Assembly (NCBI GenBank): GCA_028023455.1
Contig: JAQFVV010012513.1
Coordinates: 2,416,001 to 2,480,000 of the forward strand
Direction of reading: 5' to 3'
Source of the DNA: Epiperipatus broadwayi
Lineage: Eukaryota > Onychophora > Udeonychophora > Euonychophora > Peripatidae
DNA: 64,000 nt
The position numbers and the translations under genes were made by a program. The notes below the pieces were generated by a model. The model searched no databases and was not told the DNA's origin. It worked only from the letters and a program-made list of their open reading frames with translations. Of the stretch, positions 36,002 through 48,269 are shown in pieces. Position 1 is the first letter of the stretch. The number at the start of each line of letters is the position of its first letter.

Positions 36002-36184
36002 TTATAATAATATTAATCTCAGGGTTCTTTGTTTCATGTAAGGAAATGCTCGGCAGTATTGTGTTGTCGCATATGACTGGCATTCTGGTCGGCTATAGGA
36101 AACATTTATTTTACTTAAATTCAATGTGTCTTCATCTCTCATATCCACTGCTATATTATTTAAAGAGATGATAATTCTATTCAA
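36002..36184 (-). CDS. Hypothetical 60-codon frame, possible exon
   Basis: The composition (DMRDEDTLNLSKINVSYS, ECQSYATTQYC) is less AT-driven than neighbouring translations, and the frame lies about 600 bp upstream, on the same strand, of the candidate membrane exon at 35138-35422. Two cysteines occur eight residues apart. Splice-site support is weak: TTTAA|GTAAAA could be a donor and several AG acceptors exist. Not recognised. Confidence 0.2.
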   Translation of the reverse strand: MNRIIISLNNIAVDMRDEDTLNLSKINVSYSRPECQSYATTQYCRAFPYMKQRTLRLILL

Positions 36185-36229
36185 TAATGACGTATAATTT
36201 TGAATAACACAGCCTTTTTTTTTTTTTTT

Positions 36230-37250
36230 TCAGAATCTCAGTCAGAATAATAAAAAGACAAGGGTGCTTTTTGTGTCCTTCCATCATCCATGACAACACA
36301 ATAATATAACTAAGATTTATTACTTAGACAATTTAACTAAATGGGAATGGAATAATGTGCAACCAAAGTTAATGGTTTGGGAATAAATTCATTTTTTTTT
36401 TTTTTTTTACACAAAGGTGAATGTTTAGTCTTAAGTTTTCAACTCCATAAATAATTATCATTAAACTAAAATATAATGACATATTCCGATCTGCTTAACT
36501 TTATTTATCTGGTATATTAAGTTTTTAAGAATTTGGAATGATTTCGGACTCAAGAAAAGGTTTTGCAAATATTGTGCAAACACTTATATTTAGCATATAA
36601 AAACAAAAAAATGAATCTACAACAAATTTTAACAAGACTATAATTTATTATTATCACAAAAAAAAATATATGAACATTTATTCAATAATCCCATAGTAAT
36701 ACAAAAATATAAAATATAACTGACATTAATCTGTATACTCTTTTGGTTATGGACTAGAGGTTACTACTTCTCCTGTATGCAATCATATGGATTGATTAAC
36801 TAAAAGTACATTTCATTACCAATACATTGTTTATTACATTTTGGTAACCTTGTAGAAGCTTTTATTCAAAATTATTGACTAACTATTTTTTTTTTTTTAA
36901 ATGATTAATCCCATCATATGCAATACGCAAAATATTAAATTTATTTCTAATACATTTACTTTATTTATGGTCTTTAATGGGATAACCTATTCTAATTATA
37001 GGCCAGTTATCAGAAGTTACACTTACCATCTTACATTTAACTTAATGCTAACTTAAGTTATGATACAAATTTTATTCATACGTATAATTTTAAATATGAG
37101 TATTATTTAATTACTAACCAGAATTAAATATTGCATTTGAATATTCCTTCAGTAAATAAGCGTTTTAAAACTACGCAATTTTAATTACTTTCTCCATTGA
37201 TTTACTTGTCAAATACTAGCAATATTTAGCAGCACAATACAGATATTGAT
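36230..37250. other. AT-rich DNA, nothing recognised
   Basis: Homopolymer T runs and AT-rich text; no frame, RNA or repeat signature noted. Confidence 0.4.
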
Positions 37251-37266
37251 CTTAGTTACTAACGCA

Positions 37267-37275
37267 CTATTTATA
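37267..37275 (-). promoter_or_regulatory. TATA-box consensus at edge of a higher-complexity block
   Basis: TATAAATAG on the minus strand. It lies downstream of a 350-bp block (37290-37640) with CpGs and less AT bias than its surroundings. Minus-strand frames in that block stay open for up to about 60 codons without an ATG, for example RIYLAFSMLHSFKSQERI. In AT-rich DNA a TATA match is common, so this is weak. Confidence 0.15.
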
Positions 37276-38298
37276 CTAAAGTGGATCTTGAGGAACTAAC
37301 ACCTCCAATATAACCTTTATCTTGCCCGAACTTTCAAAATTAAGCACAATAATCAACACCTTCCATGGTGGAGCTATCTTTATTTTCACATGAGGAATAT
37401 GGAATAACCACGAAGGTCTGTAAAGTAATCTACTACATTAAAATATTTTGGTGGTTTCTTGCCTCTTACTTGGGCATACAACGAACACACACCAAATACA
37501 ATCCTCTCCTGGGATTTAAACGAATGAAGCATACTAAATGCTAGATAAATTCTTGATCGTCCTATCTATGAGAATCGATCACTTGGGCTATAAACATACC
37601 CGAACATTATATTTAAAATCTTCCTCTCATGGAAAACAAAGCTTTTGGGGAGATCATTTTTCATCCCACAAAATAAATACATTATAATTATTACCTATGC
37701 GAATATTAAGCATATACCAATGCTATATCTGGGCAGGATAAGTAAATACACTGATTATAATAAACTTATGTTACCGTGTATACTTTGATCAACATCTGAA
37801 ATCAATGGACATCATAGAATAAAAGTATAATAATTTTAATTTTAATAAAGGAACATTCAAAATAGTTGGTAGCATACTATCTTAAACTAAATAAAGTGGA
37901 TGTGTTATTTAAGAATAATTAGGAATAAATTCCTCAATTAATACAGTATAAATTCGTTTCAAAACTTTAACAAGAAATATTTTGTTATAGCATTTTTTTT
38001 TTTTTTAGTTACTTCTGATAATTTTCAATATTTATTTTACCCCTTAAATATCTAAATATTTTTCTTTTACGTATCTAACATACAAAATTTCTACCTACAA
38101 TTGTATGTAATAATTAAAACATATTTTATAGATTTTTTTCTTTCGTGTTAAATATCAACTTAACCTATAATAATTATATTAAAACATACCTTTGTCATTA
38201 CAAGGCTATTAAATATCACTTGACCATACAGACTTTAACCTATGTGATATAACAAAAAAATACATATCATTTATAACTTAGTTTTAAACAATCATTAA

Positions 38299-38412
38299 TT
38301 AACAAGTGCATACTCTCTCATTAGAAAATGTTTTTCTGTTGAGCAATTGGTCCAGGTGAAGAGCTTTATCCAGTCGTATTTCACGAAGCAAGTTTAAAAA
38401 CAATAAACGCAT
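38299..38412 (-). CDS. Hypothetical 37-codon frame, possible exon
   Basis: A short minus-strand frame beginning MRLLFLNLLREIRLDKALH. It uses codons such as CTG, GAC and CAC that are rare in the surrounding noise, and remains open upstream of the ATG. A GTATGC donor-like site follows at about 38315. Too short to call alone. Confidence 0.15.
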   Translation of the reverse strand: MRLLFLNLLREIRLDKALHLDQLLNRKTFSNERVCTC

Positions 38413-38429
38413 GGTATTATTTCCTTTAA

Positions 38430-40075
38430 ATAAAAGTTTTCTCTTATTTTGTGCGTTTAATAAATTAGGTAAAGAAAAATATAGCAGAATTGAAGATTAA
38501 TTCTTACTTGAATTAAACTACTACAATTTTGGGATCCAAGAAAAAAAATAGACTTCTAACATAGACGAATATTTGACTATAGACGATAAACATACACAAT
38601 ATTTTTTTTTATTGACGATACGTACCATTCATATTAGCTAGCTTACTTATGGACGGAAATGCGCAATTTTTCCGAGATTATTATGATAATAACTGCAGTC
38701 AATTTACGTGTACAGGAAGTTTTAATAATTCCAACTGATGTATAATATAATATATCATTTATTTTTATCATTAAGTCACTAAGATATTTGGTTTTGTTCA
38801 TACTTTAGGAATTATAAATTTTTTTTAACGGTAACTTCTCCGTAAGAATGCCCCTATATAACTTTTCCTATATTTACTCTGAGAAAGTTTATATTTTTTT
38901 ATATATTTTTTTTTTTAAAAAATATACAGGTGCATAATTTAATCTTATTTATCATTATTATTATTTCCAGACAATTCTTGGTGAATAAAACATATTTTAA
39001 CGTATGTAACTACATTACTTGTAAAGGCAGACAATATTGAGAAAGAGCGCGAAAATGTTTCTAGTTGATTTTCCTTGGTTTCAAAATATTTCTTTCAATT
39101 ATTATTTTTTTTTTTCTATACCAAGAAAATATCAATAAATGACATAAAGTTAATAAATAATTAATCTTTTCTTGGAAATCGCTTCTTTTCCTTAATTTAG
39201 ATATAATATAATTTTTCGTGCTTCTTTTAGTTACATCTGTCATTTTTGAACTTTAGCACGAGACAATAAACTTTTAAGTATAAAAGGTCTTTAAATAGGT
39301 AGATGGCAAAGAAAATCAGGATATCTTATCAAAAAAATTTAGCCACACATTATATTATTAAAATTTTACTTTGATTACATTTATTTCTGCAAAATAAAAT
39401 GAAAAAATTGAGTTACCAAATTTCAGCACTGTTCCTTCCTTGAAAACTAAAAGCAGACTATATTTTTTTTTTTTTTTTACTTTAGCGACCTCTTCCAGAA
39501 AAATAATCATTTGATTATAACATAAACAAAAGAAAGGAAAAACCTATTACAATCATATAGTTTTAGTATTATTTACCTGGATTACAAAGTAATTTGACAA
39601 TATAAAAAAAATAATAATAAATACATTAAATTAACAATCAGTGATGTATAATTCTTTAAACATTATTTTTTTCTTTTTTTTTTTTTTTTAATTTTTTTTT
39701 TTTTTTTACAAAAAGAAATTACCAGAAGTTATTGTGCTTTATGATAAGACACTCATCCACTCTCCCCTCTACCCATCCAAAATCAATTACTGTTTAGCTT
39801 TTATACCATATTAATTTGCTCTAATTATTAATATCTCAATTAAATTATTCATGTTCTCTCTTTAAAAATGACATTGAGTTATTAAATCTATTAGTTATTC
39901 ACCCAAAACATGCCAAAGTGAGTGAATAGCATACTTTATTAATCAATTATTACTATTGTTATTTTATCTTTTTATTTCTTTAAAGAATAGCATTGTTTTC
40001 CTGCAGAAATAATGCCAAGTAAACCAAGTGTCAATAACACTAGGTTACAATATATATATATATATATGAACACTT
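38430..40075. other. AT-rich DNA with many T runs
   Basis: Nothing beyond homopolymers was recognised. The frame 39061-39243 has no domain. Confidence 0.4.
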
Positions 40076-40079
40076 ATAG

Positions 40080-40275
40080 CATATATGTGTAGAGATGGCA
40101 ATCTGTACCAACTGATGATTGTTGGTTTGGCATGAAATATGTATATTGCTGATTATTTATCTTTTCAACATATATGTGTTCAAGTACATTAGTGTTATGA
40201 GATAGTGTGGAGAGTGGTGGGTTATGTGAAAGTCTGTGCTTATAGACCCTACATATTACATATATAGACACTGGT
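40080..40275 (+). repeat. DR-A copy
   Basis: 'ggcaatctgtaccaactgat', 'tggtttggcatgaaatatg' and 'gattatttatcttttcaac', preceded by a TA run. Overlapping minus-strand frame 40074-40271 is repeat read-through. Confidence 0.7.
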
Positions 40276-40639
40276 ATATAATAAGTCTGTGTGTTTCAGT
40301 TATTCAATAATGAATAATATTTCTTTTATTGTAATTTTCACTACATCATTTCGTACAAGGTAGGGACTGATTTCTATCCACTATTAACACCTTCTGGAGG
40401 GGTATAATCATAAATATATGACTGAATACATGTAAAAAGATCTATTATCTCTACAATGTACATGTCATGCTGAACAAGCACTCATTAGTTGGCCCATACC
40501 AGAATGTCTTACACATATTTTTATCATTATATATTATTAATATACTTTCATTAGATAATTTGTGCCAAAGTTATAAGGTCAATATATTTGACACATTGAT
40601 TATACTGTTGTAAATTTCTACCTATATATGAACATTGAT

Positions 40640-40830
40640 AAACATAAGTATAAGAGAGACTGTGGTGTGGGCCACCTGATGGGTACTGGTTCAAAATAAA
40701 ATATGCATTTTGGGGATCATATATCTTTTTCACGTGACTTTAATCATATGTTTATGATTACATCTCTTATCAATCATGCATGTAAATGGTATAGCAAAAA
40801 TTATACTACAAGAATATTATTCATTAAATT
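40640..40830 (+). repeat. DR-A copy
   Basis: 'gactgtggtgtgggccacct', 'gggtactggttc', 'tttggggatcatatatcttt' and 'catatgtttatgattacat' then 'ttatactacaagaatattat'. The order matches the copies at 59.56 and 60.42 kb. Confidence 0.7.
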
Positions 40831-41139
40831 AAAGTTTATTTCCATATATGTAATATAATTGTAACTTCAATTTTACCTGTTATAAAGTTATATCTTCTTT
40901 AATAATGGCATATCATCTAACAATTATTAAGGATACTTATTATTAATTAGTGTAGAACAAATGAAGAAATTAATATTAATTAAATCTTCATGATATTGTC
41001 CATTATCTAGGACATGCAGAAATGGATGCTGTTATTGTGTTCCATCACTTTACACATAATAATTTTATTTTCTTAATATTTGAAGTTAGATCATTGCTTT
41101 TAAAATGCTCTTTGTATCATAAGATATAAAGTACTTGTA

Positions 41140-41385
41140 GATAATTAGATAAATGGATAAATATGTAGAGATAGATAGAGGGACAGATAATTGAATAAAT
41201 ATATAGTAGATAGCATAGCAGACAAGATAAACAGAATGGGATTGATAGATAAATGGACAGATAGATTGATAAATAGATAGAAAGACCAATCAAATGACCA
41301 ATTGATTAATGAACAGAAATGGATAGGTAGGGGGATTGATAAGTAAGCAAATAGATTATTAGATAGATAAATAAGCAAATACATA
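41140..41385 (+). repeat. Degenerate GATA-type simple repeat
   Basis: Imperfect GATA/GATT/AAAT tetramers. The two overlapping minus-strand frames rich in S, I, Y and L derive from it. Similar text resumes at 41750-42010. Confidence 0.8.
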
Positions 41386-41393
41386 GTTAAATG

Positions 41394-41739
41394 CTAGTAC
41401 TGTCACTGGTCAGGCTAGCAACACCTGAAGAAGAGGGGAGAAAAATACCTCTTGAAACGTTGTGCATATACTAACCTGTTTGATGTGATATTACTAACAG
41501 TTAGTGCATATACTAACCTGTTTGCTGTGATATTATTAACATTTGTTTGCTGTGATATTACTAACAGTTGGTGCATATACTAACCTGTTTGTTGTGATAT
41601 TACTAACAGTTGAATGCATTTGGAATATTTAACTAAAATTAAACTTTTCTAAAGACATTCAACACACATATTACATGATGGAAATAGTCCAATATAAAAA
41701 TACAGCTAGAACACCATCATCACAAACCTTCAGAAAAAC
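41394..41739 (+). mobile_element. FB2 single-arm copy with 13-bp target duplication
   Basis: Begins CTAGTACTGTCACTGG and ends at 'cacaaaccttcagaaaaac'. ACATAGTTAAATG flanks it at 41381-41393 and 41740-41752. It matches the right half of the foldback at 3405-3930 ('gtcactggtcaggc', 'aacaccatcatcacaaacct'). Inside, 'gtgcatatactaacctgttt' is repeated in tandem three times (about 41460-41605). The exact 13-bp flanking repeat indicates insertion as a unit. Confidence 0.8.
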
Positions 41740-42019
41740 ACATAGTTAAATGGATAAGTCATGACTAGATAAATACAAATATTGATAGGTAGTTCAAATT
41801 TGAATATTTTTGTTCATCTACATAATGAAGTGGTTCCCTTCTTTATAACTTAAAGCTGGGTGCATTTTTGCCTAAAGTCTACTATAATCATAGCCCACTA
41901 CAGACAGACTTATAGATAGATGGATAGACAGACATTCAAATAGCTAGATGGATGAATTGTTGAGTAGACAGAATGATAATTAAGTATATAATTAAATAAA
42001 TAGATAAGTTATATGGATG

Positions 42020-42635
42020 CCAACATATTAAGTAGAAGAATAGAAAATGAACTATTAATCCAGAGATCATATAAAAGTATAAAATCTCTCTACCAATAAT
42101 AAAGCCTGTATTATATTGTTTTGTAGTTTTGTTCAAATAGCAAAATATCAGTATTTACCTGAAAAAGATTAGCTAAAAATTAGCTTTTACTAATTATTAT
42201 AGCTGGATTCAAAGCATGCATCACAGGCAAGATATGATAACTACTATATTACAAAAACATCCATATATATATAAAAAGTGGTTTTTTTGTTTAAACTATG
42301 CATTATTTTGTTTGACTTCCCAATGTTTTGATGAAATAATATTTACTATTGTCAAGGTTTATAATAATTAAATTTATAATATTTAAATAAGATTTATTAA
42401 ATTAAACATAGTTCTATGTATATTTAAAGAAATGAAGTAAAGCATACTGCTTTAAATAGCATTGATTCTAAAAAAAAAACAACTGATAACACATATAGTT
42501 ATTAAGTTGTTTTATCTTATACATAAGGGTTCACTGATGATATCAATAAAAGACTATCTAATTTTAACACAAAGACTACTTTTTGCACTAGCAAAAGAAT
42601 TGATTATTTCATAAACATGAAGACCAAGTACATTT
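42020..42635. other. AT-rich DNA, nothing recognised
   Basis: No frame or repeat of note. Confidence 0.4.
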
Positions 42636-42639
42636 TTAA

Positions 42640-42793
42640 AAAGAGGCAAGTCTCTTCATACAGTAGTACCATTCTAGTCTAGGACTATTAGATGAGTGGG
42701 TACTAGATAAAGATTTTATGCACAAACCTTCCTGCATCCATTGATTACTCTGGCTTGCATTGAGTGGTGCTAGTGTATGGAGAATTTTATATT
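42640..42793 (-). repeat. FB1 fragment
   Basis: 'gattttatgcacaaaccttc', 'tgcatccattgattactc' and 'ggcttgcattgagtgg' match the minus-oriented FB1 arm at 57.6 kb. It directly abuts the LINE-B tail at 42794. Confidence 0.75.
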
Positions 42794-43033
42794 GGGTTAT
42801 TGTTTTTTATGCTGGGTTTGGAAAAAGATAAGGGATATTTAGATATAAAGGCCATGGGGTTGTCAAAATTTATGTTGTGGAAATGGGATGAAGCAGGATA
42901 TGTGAAAATTTAAGGTGGGGAATGGACAGAGAAGGTTTAGTTTTTTTAGATTTCTCTGGGCATAGTTGCTGGGACATCCCTGACTCCATATAAGGGAAAG
43001 TCACATTGCAGCACATCACTTTAACATCACATT
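42794..43033 (+). mobile_element. LINE-B copy 1, 3' end only
   Basis: Matches 49853-50090 of the larger LINE-B copy: 'tttttatgctgggtttgg', 'gatttctctgg', 'gactccatata' and an ACATCAC-type tail. It is 5'-truncated to about 240 bp. Confidence 0.85.
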
Positions 43034-43044
43034 ATGAATACTGA

Positions 43045-43380
43045 GGTTTTAAAGAAATGCCATGTTCACACTGCTTAAAAGGGTATGTAGGTCAATTCAA
43101 TAGACAAATTAATGTCAGAATTAAGGAGCATAAAAATGTCTTCAATAAAAAGTCAAATACTTCATCTTTTACTTCATACTTTTTAGACATTGATTTCCTG
43201 ATTTTGATAATGCTAAAATAATTGCTAATTTGGAAAAGTATGATTTTATAATCATGAGGGAGTCTACTGAAATATTAAAAAGACCAAGTGGTTTAAATAA
43301 ACCTGATGAAATACAATATATTTCAGCCTTGTTGAGACCACTTATTTTATCTCTTACTTCTAAAATCAATTTCAATTAAT
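43045..43380 (+). pseudogene. Penelope-like element fragment with GIY-YIG motif (second lineage)
   Basis: From 43057 a frame reads MPCSHCLKGYVGQFNRQ then INVRIKEHKNVF: a CxxC pair followed by Y-V-G and the R..EH motif of a Penelope-type GIY-YIG endonuclease. A +1 shift near 43195 leads to FPDFDNAKIIANLEKYDF, MRESTEILKRPSG and ISALLRPL, ending at a stop at 43377. The sequence is clearly different from the intact protein at 54517-56895 (which has CPQANCGAVYYGET), so a second Penelope lineage is present. The fragment is a dead 3' end. The minus-strand frame 43169-43375 is its antisense shadow. Confidence 0.75.
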
Positions 43381-43493
43381 TGGAAAACTGAAAGAAATAA
43401 ACATTTTGTTAATATACTTATTCTGAATAATCAATATAAGAATGTGTGGTTTCTTACTTTACAGTCAATCTTATTATTACTTATGATCTAACA

Positions 43494-43609
<116 letters not shown>

Positions 43610-44750
43610 TGGAGGAAGGAGAATTTGTCAGATAGTATAATTCAAAGCCCTGACATCTGTTTCATCTTATTTCCATAGGAAGAAAATAACTAGATAATAA
43701 TCTAAAGCTATTTACCAGAACCTTTGGTGAATATTGATATTTTTCATGCTTGTTTTGGTGCAGTGATAATGGAGCTGATTTTAAGCTTGTACTTAAACTT
43801 CCTATGAACTCATGAAGAATAAAGTCTTTGGGTTTTTTATTTTTATGACCAATATTGGATGATTACATGATCTGGCTATGAGAGTCCACTAATCTAAAAA
43901 GAATTGTAAATTTTCTTAGAAATTGTTAATTCTACAAAAACAATATGTTTGATCTGGATTTAAATCATAGGTCATCAACTTAGTAAATATATGCCTTAAC
44001 CGAAATGCCATATTGATTATTTTTATACACACATATATCTATATGAATGCTTTTAACTCATACCCTGAGTTAGGGTGATTTTTTTTTGACATAGACCTAT
44101 GTTTAATTTTACAAATCTTATTTAATTATTATAATCTAGTGTTAAAATAGAGATTTTGTCTCCAGCCTTGTATAATTGATTATTAGTTTAATAACTATTA
44201 AGTGACATATTCCATCTGCCTGATATATTAATTTCACTCTGAAATGCCAACAAAGTTAAAAAAGATGTGCTTATAAACATCAGAGCTCCTAGAATATGTG
44301 GATTCATTTTAATTTTAGATCCTTTGTTCAATATTTAGAGTGTCTTTAATTCATAGCCTAAAACATACATTTATTCTACTGTAAATATCATATTAATATC
44401 TAATTGTTATCAATAATGTTTCTTTTACAAAAAATAATAGTAAAGATAAACTGTAATATTATTCACACTTATATATATATCATAAGTACTTGTGAGTTTT
44501 TCAATAAATCAAGATGACAGCCCATATTTATGATAAATCTATATATAGTTTTAGGGTCCTCAAGAAATGTTTACAAAAAGAAATTCCTGCTAGGAAATGT
44601 CATATTTAATATTACTGTTATTTTTTTTATAAAAATCATTATAGAAAAATTAATTATTACATTTTCATTTCCCATTGTCAAACTTCCTCCACTCACAACT
44701 TCGACGCCATCCATTTCAGATAAATATATACTCTTCATATAATAGAGATA
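43610..44750. other. AT-rich DNA, nothing recognised
   Basis: Only short frames; the frame 44530-44742 has no domain. Confidence 0.4.
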
Positions 44751-44754
44751 TATA

Positions 44755-44835
44755 TGAGATAGTGACCTGGGCTAACTGATGAGTGCTGGTTCAGCACAAA
44801 ATGCATCTTGGGGGCCATTTGTCTTTTATTGTATC
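44755..44835 (+). repeat. DR-A fragment
   Basis: 'gacctgggctaactgatgag', 'tgctggttcagcacaaaatg' and 'ttgggggccatttgtctttt'. Confidence 0.7.
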
Positions 44836-44839
44836 TTTA

Positions 44840-46300
44840 TTTATATGAATTTAAAAAGAATGGAAAATGTATGGAGGTGTTTATTATATCCATAAAAATT
44901 AATTACAATATTTACAGTTTATTTCCTTTTCTGGATTAACTTATTAACAGAAAAATGAAGAAAATATATAAATACAGTATTTACACTTTATTCATATTGG
45001 TGTCATAAAATCATACCATGACTATCAATATAAACTTTTTGGGAGGGCAGAATCCCATAACTTTGGAAATAATCCACTGCATCATGTTCTGTGATAGGAA
45101 GATCCCAAATTTTGATCATGATGACAATTTACCAAAAAAAAAAAAAAAAAAAACTGCTGACAGAAAAAAACACACTGAATTGAACCAATATATGTCAATG
45201 CCTTAAGAGTCTTTTGACACTTCCCACATTATAATATAAGTAAAAAAAGAATGAAATAAAGCTTCTTAATGAAATGTATCAGAATTTATTTATTTTTTTA
45301 ATTTTGCTAATAATAATTTAATATTGAGAATCATTAACCTATTATCATCTATGTTAGAGTTAAGCCAAAATAAGTTATCTTGGCAAATATTCAATAATTA
45401 TTTATCCTTTTGTGGTCTAAGGTAACTTCCTTTAATTGAATGTGTGAATGTGATTGCTTACTTTATAAAATCATTCTTTAATTCTTGTATATAACATAAG
45501 TTAAATAAAATTAAAGTCAAAAACTTGATGACGTCACTGAAACATTTAGCATTCAAATATTGATTATATTGGGTAAAGTGATCAAATTGGTATAGGAATT
45601 TGTAGGTATCAAAAATGAAATGATAATAGTACTAGAGAATTTGATTGCAATCCCTGATATAATGCAATGTAATCTATTCCATAGTACTTTTAGTGTTTTA
45701 ACTCCTTTATATATATGGTAGGTGGTTGATAATTATATAATCCATTTTCAATATTTTAATTTAATAATTGATTTATTAATTTTGTTTTAATTTAACAACT
45801 ATCGCCTATTCGGTAAATTACAAGTCCTCAAAACAGTATATTTATCAAAAATATGGTCTGCCATGTTGGTTTATAGAAAAACTAACAAATACTATATCTA
45901 TACAAATTTTATTGATAACCATTATATACAAATATTAACGCATTTACAGTAGAATAAATTTATGCTTCGTAAGCAAAAGTATGATGAAACCAAGTTGTTT
46001 TAGCTCCAGTGAAGTGCAGTTCAAATTTGAAGAGTGGATGTTTTAATATTATGTAATCCTGATGACTAAACTGAAAATGAGATCATATATTTATTTTCAA
46101 GAGTAAAATCTCATAAGGAATGTTAATGAAAATAAAGGCTTAAGATATGAGAAAGCACAACTGAGGTTGATTGAACGTTATAGCAAATATGAAACTTTTA
46201 AAATATCATTTCAATAGAATTTGTGTTAGGATAAATTGATATATATATATATGAAAAACAAAAACAAGTTTTATATACGTAAAAACCTGCTATCGCTTGT
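44840..46300. other. AT-rich DNA, nothing recognised
   Basis: Contains an A run of about 20 at 45134-45153. No frame, RNA or transposon end was supported. Confidence 0.4.
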
Positions 46301-46305
46301 ATTAA

Positions 46306-46440
46306 TGATCAATAGATGGAGCTTTACCAAGACCTCCAAACAAGCGTATTTGTTTACATAAACGTCAGAGTCAATATTCACTGTCTCTTTCATTTTGCTC
46401 CACCCTCAGATCAGCTGATTTCAAGCTGATTTGCTCTCAT
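46306..46440. repeat. Partial relative of the palindromic MITE at 20877
   Basis: 'tgatcaatagatggagcttt', 'accaag' and 'tttgtttacataa' match one arm. The rest is different, with a local palindrome around 'atcagctgatttcaagctga'. Confidence 0.65.
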
Positions 46441-46735
46441 ATATATCTAATGGTACAATTAGCTGGTTATTATGATGTTCATGTATTAGAATAAGTGGGT
46501 ATATATATCTAATGGTACAATAGCTGCTTATTATGATGTTCATATAGCAGAATGGTACAATTAACTGGTTATTATGATATCTATGTACTGGAATAAACTG
46601 ATATACATATATATCTAATGGTATATTTAACTGGTTATCATGATGTTCATGTACCAGAGTAAGTTGATATATATATATATATGTACGTGTCTAACGATAT
46701 GATTAGCTGTTTATTATGTTGTCCACATATTAATG
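46440..46735 (+). repeat. Minisatellite of about 60-bp units
   Basis: Four to five diverged units of 'tatatctaatggta', 'caattagctggttattatga' and 'tgttcatgta', separated by TA runs. Confidence 0.85.
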
Positions 46736-46739
46736 CTAT

Positions 46740-48265
46740 AGAATATTTTACCTAAAGCAAAAGTTGTTTTTCTTTTTAACTAGGTTTTTTTCTTCACTTA
46801 TGTGAGTATTGAGTTCAAAAATAATAATTGTTTATTAATTACCCCATTGAATTTTTAGGCTTTTCTCTATAATATTTGAATTAATTACTTCATAATTCCA
46901 TTAATTATAAAAGTGCAAACGGATAATTATTATAATCTACACTTGTAATTATCATTTCGATTTATTTACAATTGTTTATCAAAATTCTTAAATATTATAC
47001 GATTTTTCTATCAATATTTTACAACAATAGAAACATACTTCTTTTGATAATCATTTTACAATCCATTAAGACTGTTACATTGTACTTTTCTTTTTTTTTT
47101 TTTTTGTTAATGCTACAAAACTAGACTCTATGAATATTTATAAATATTTATTGCGACTTTGAATAATATATTGCGACCAAGCAATACTATCTTCTCTATG
47201 TTTAAATTTTCGTCATTTTTGTCTTTTATTAGATTTATGAATAGTAAAAGAATATAAGTGATTTTTTTTTTTTTTTATGAGAATCAAATCAATGTTTTAT
47301 TACTAAGTTCCATCGTATTAATCTTTTCTACGGAAGTGACTCATTCTTGCAACCGATCTAAACTAAGTCGAATTCTTCCGTTTGTTCTTGCAGATATTAA
47401 GTTTTAATTTTGCAACATCTTCCTTGAAATTGTCATTTATAAAATGACCAAATTGATATCTTTTTAAAATGTTATAAAATGAGTTTTAGCCTTTGTAATT
47501 AAAATAAATGTTGAATATATTTTCAACATTTCATTTTCGTTAATAATCTCCTAATACATCCTTATCAAAAAAACATTTACTGGTAAAAATGCACTTAGAA
47601 GAAAATTAACAACCATAATTGAATGACTATATATATATGACGTATTTATAACAAACTGCCTTAGTTTAATATTATGCAAGGGTGTGAGAAAACATTCCTA
47701 ATAACATTTTTCCTGAGGAAATTTAGTGGTTGGATATGTCTGACTGAATTGGAATTATTGATCATGATTTTATTACAACTATACCGTCAACAACCCTAAC
47801 TGTCTCTTCATAAAGGAACACTTCCTTGTTCTATAATTGATCGTCCAGAGTAAGGTAAACTGCAATATAAATTAATGGTTATGCCTATCAGAATCATTTT
47901 CAATCACTATAGATCCAATACAGAGTAAAGGTTGTCTCCAAAAATTTTGTTTCTCTGATCCATAGGCACTCATTAAAATAATTAGTATGGCACATAGGCA
48001 GTTGTGTTCAATAGCTGATTTCAGTAACATAATTCTAAATAATTATTCTATTTTATAACTAAAGCTTACACTAAAATGCCAGATAATAGTGTTTAATAAA
48101 TCCTTATCCAATACTTTCTTGTCCATGTATCTCCTGACTATTTTTTTTTTTGTTAAGGACTTTTATCTGTGAGAAGTTTTCGAATTTTTGAACTATGCAC
48201 TTAGACCTGTAGATTTATTAAGCAATGCTATCTGATATCTGCTGATCATTGAAGCTTATACTTGA
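46740..48265. other. AT-rich DNA, nothing recognised
   Basis: T runs and short frames only. Confidence 0.4.
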
Positions 48266-48269
48266 TGGT

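Noticed and set aside
46440-46735. CRISPR-like array
   Set aside because: Units are diverged and adjacent with TA runs, with no unique spacers of constant length. It is a eukaryotic minisatellite.
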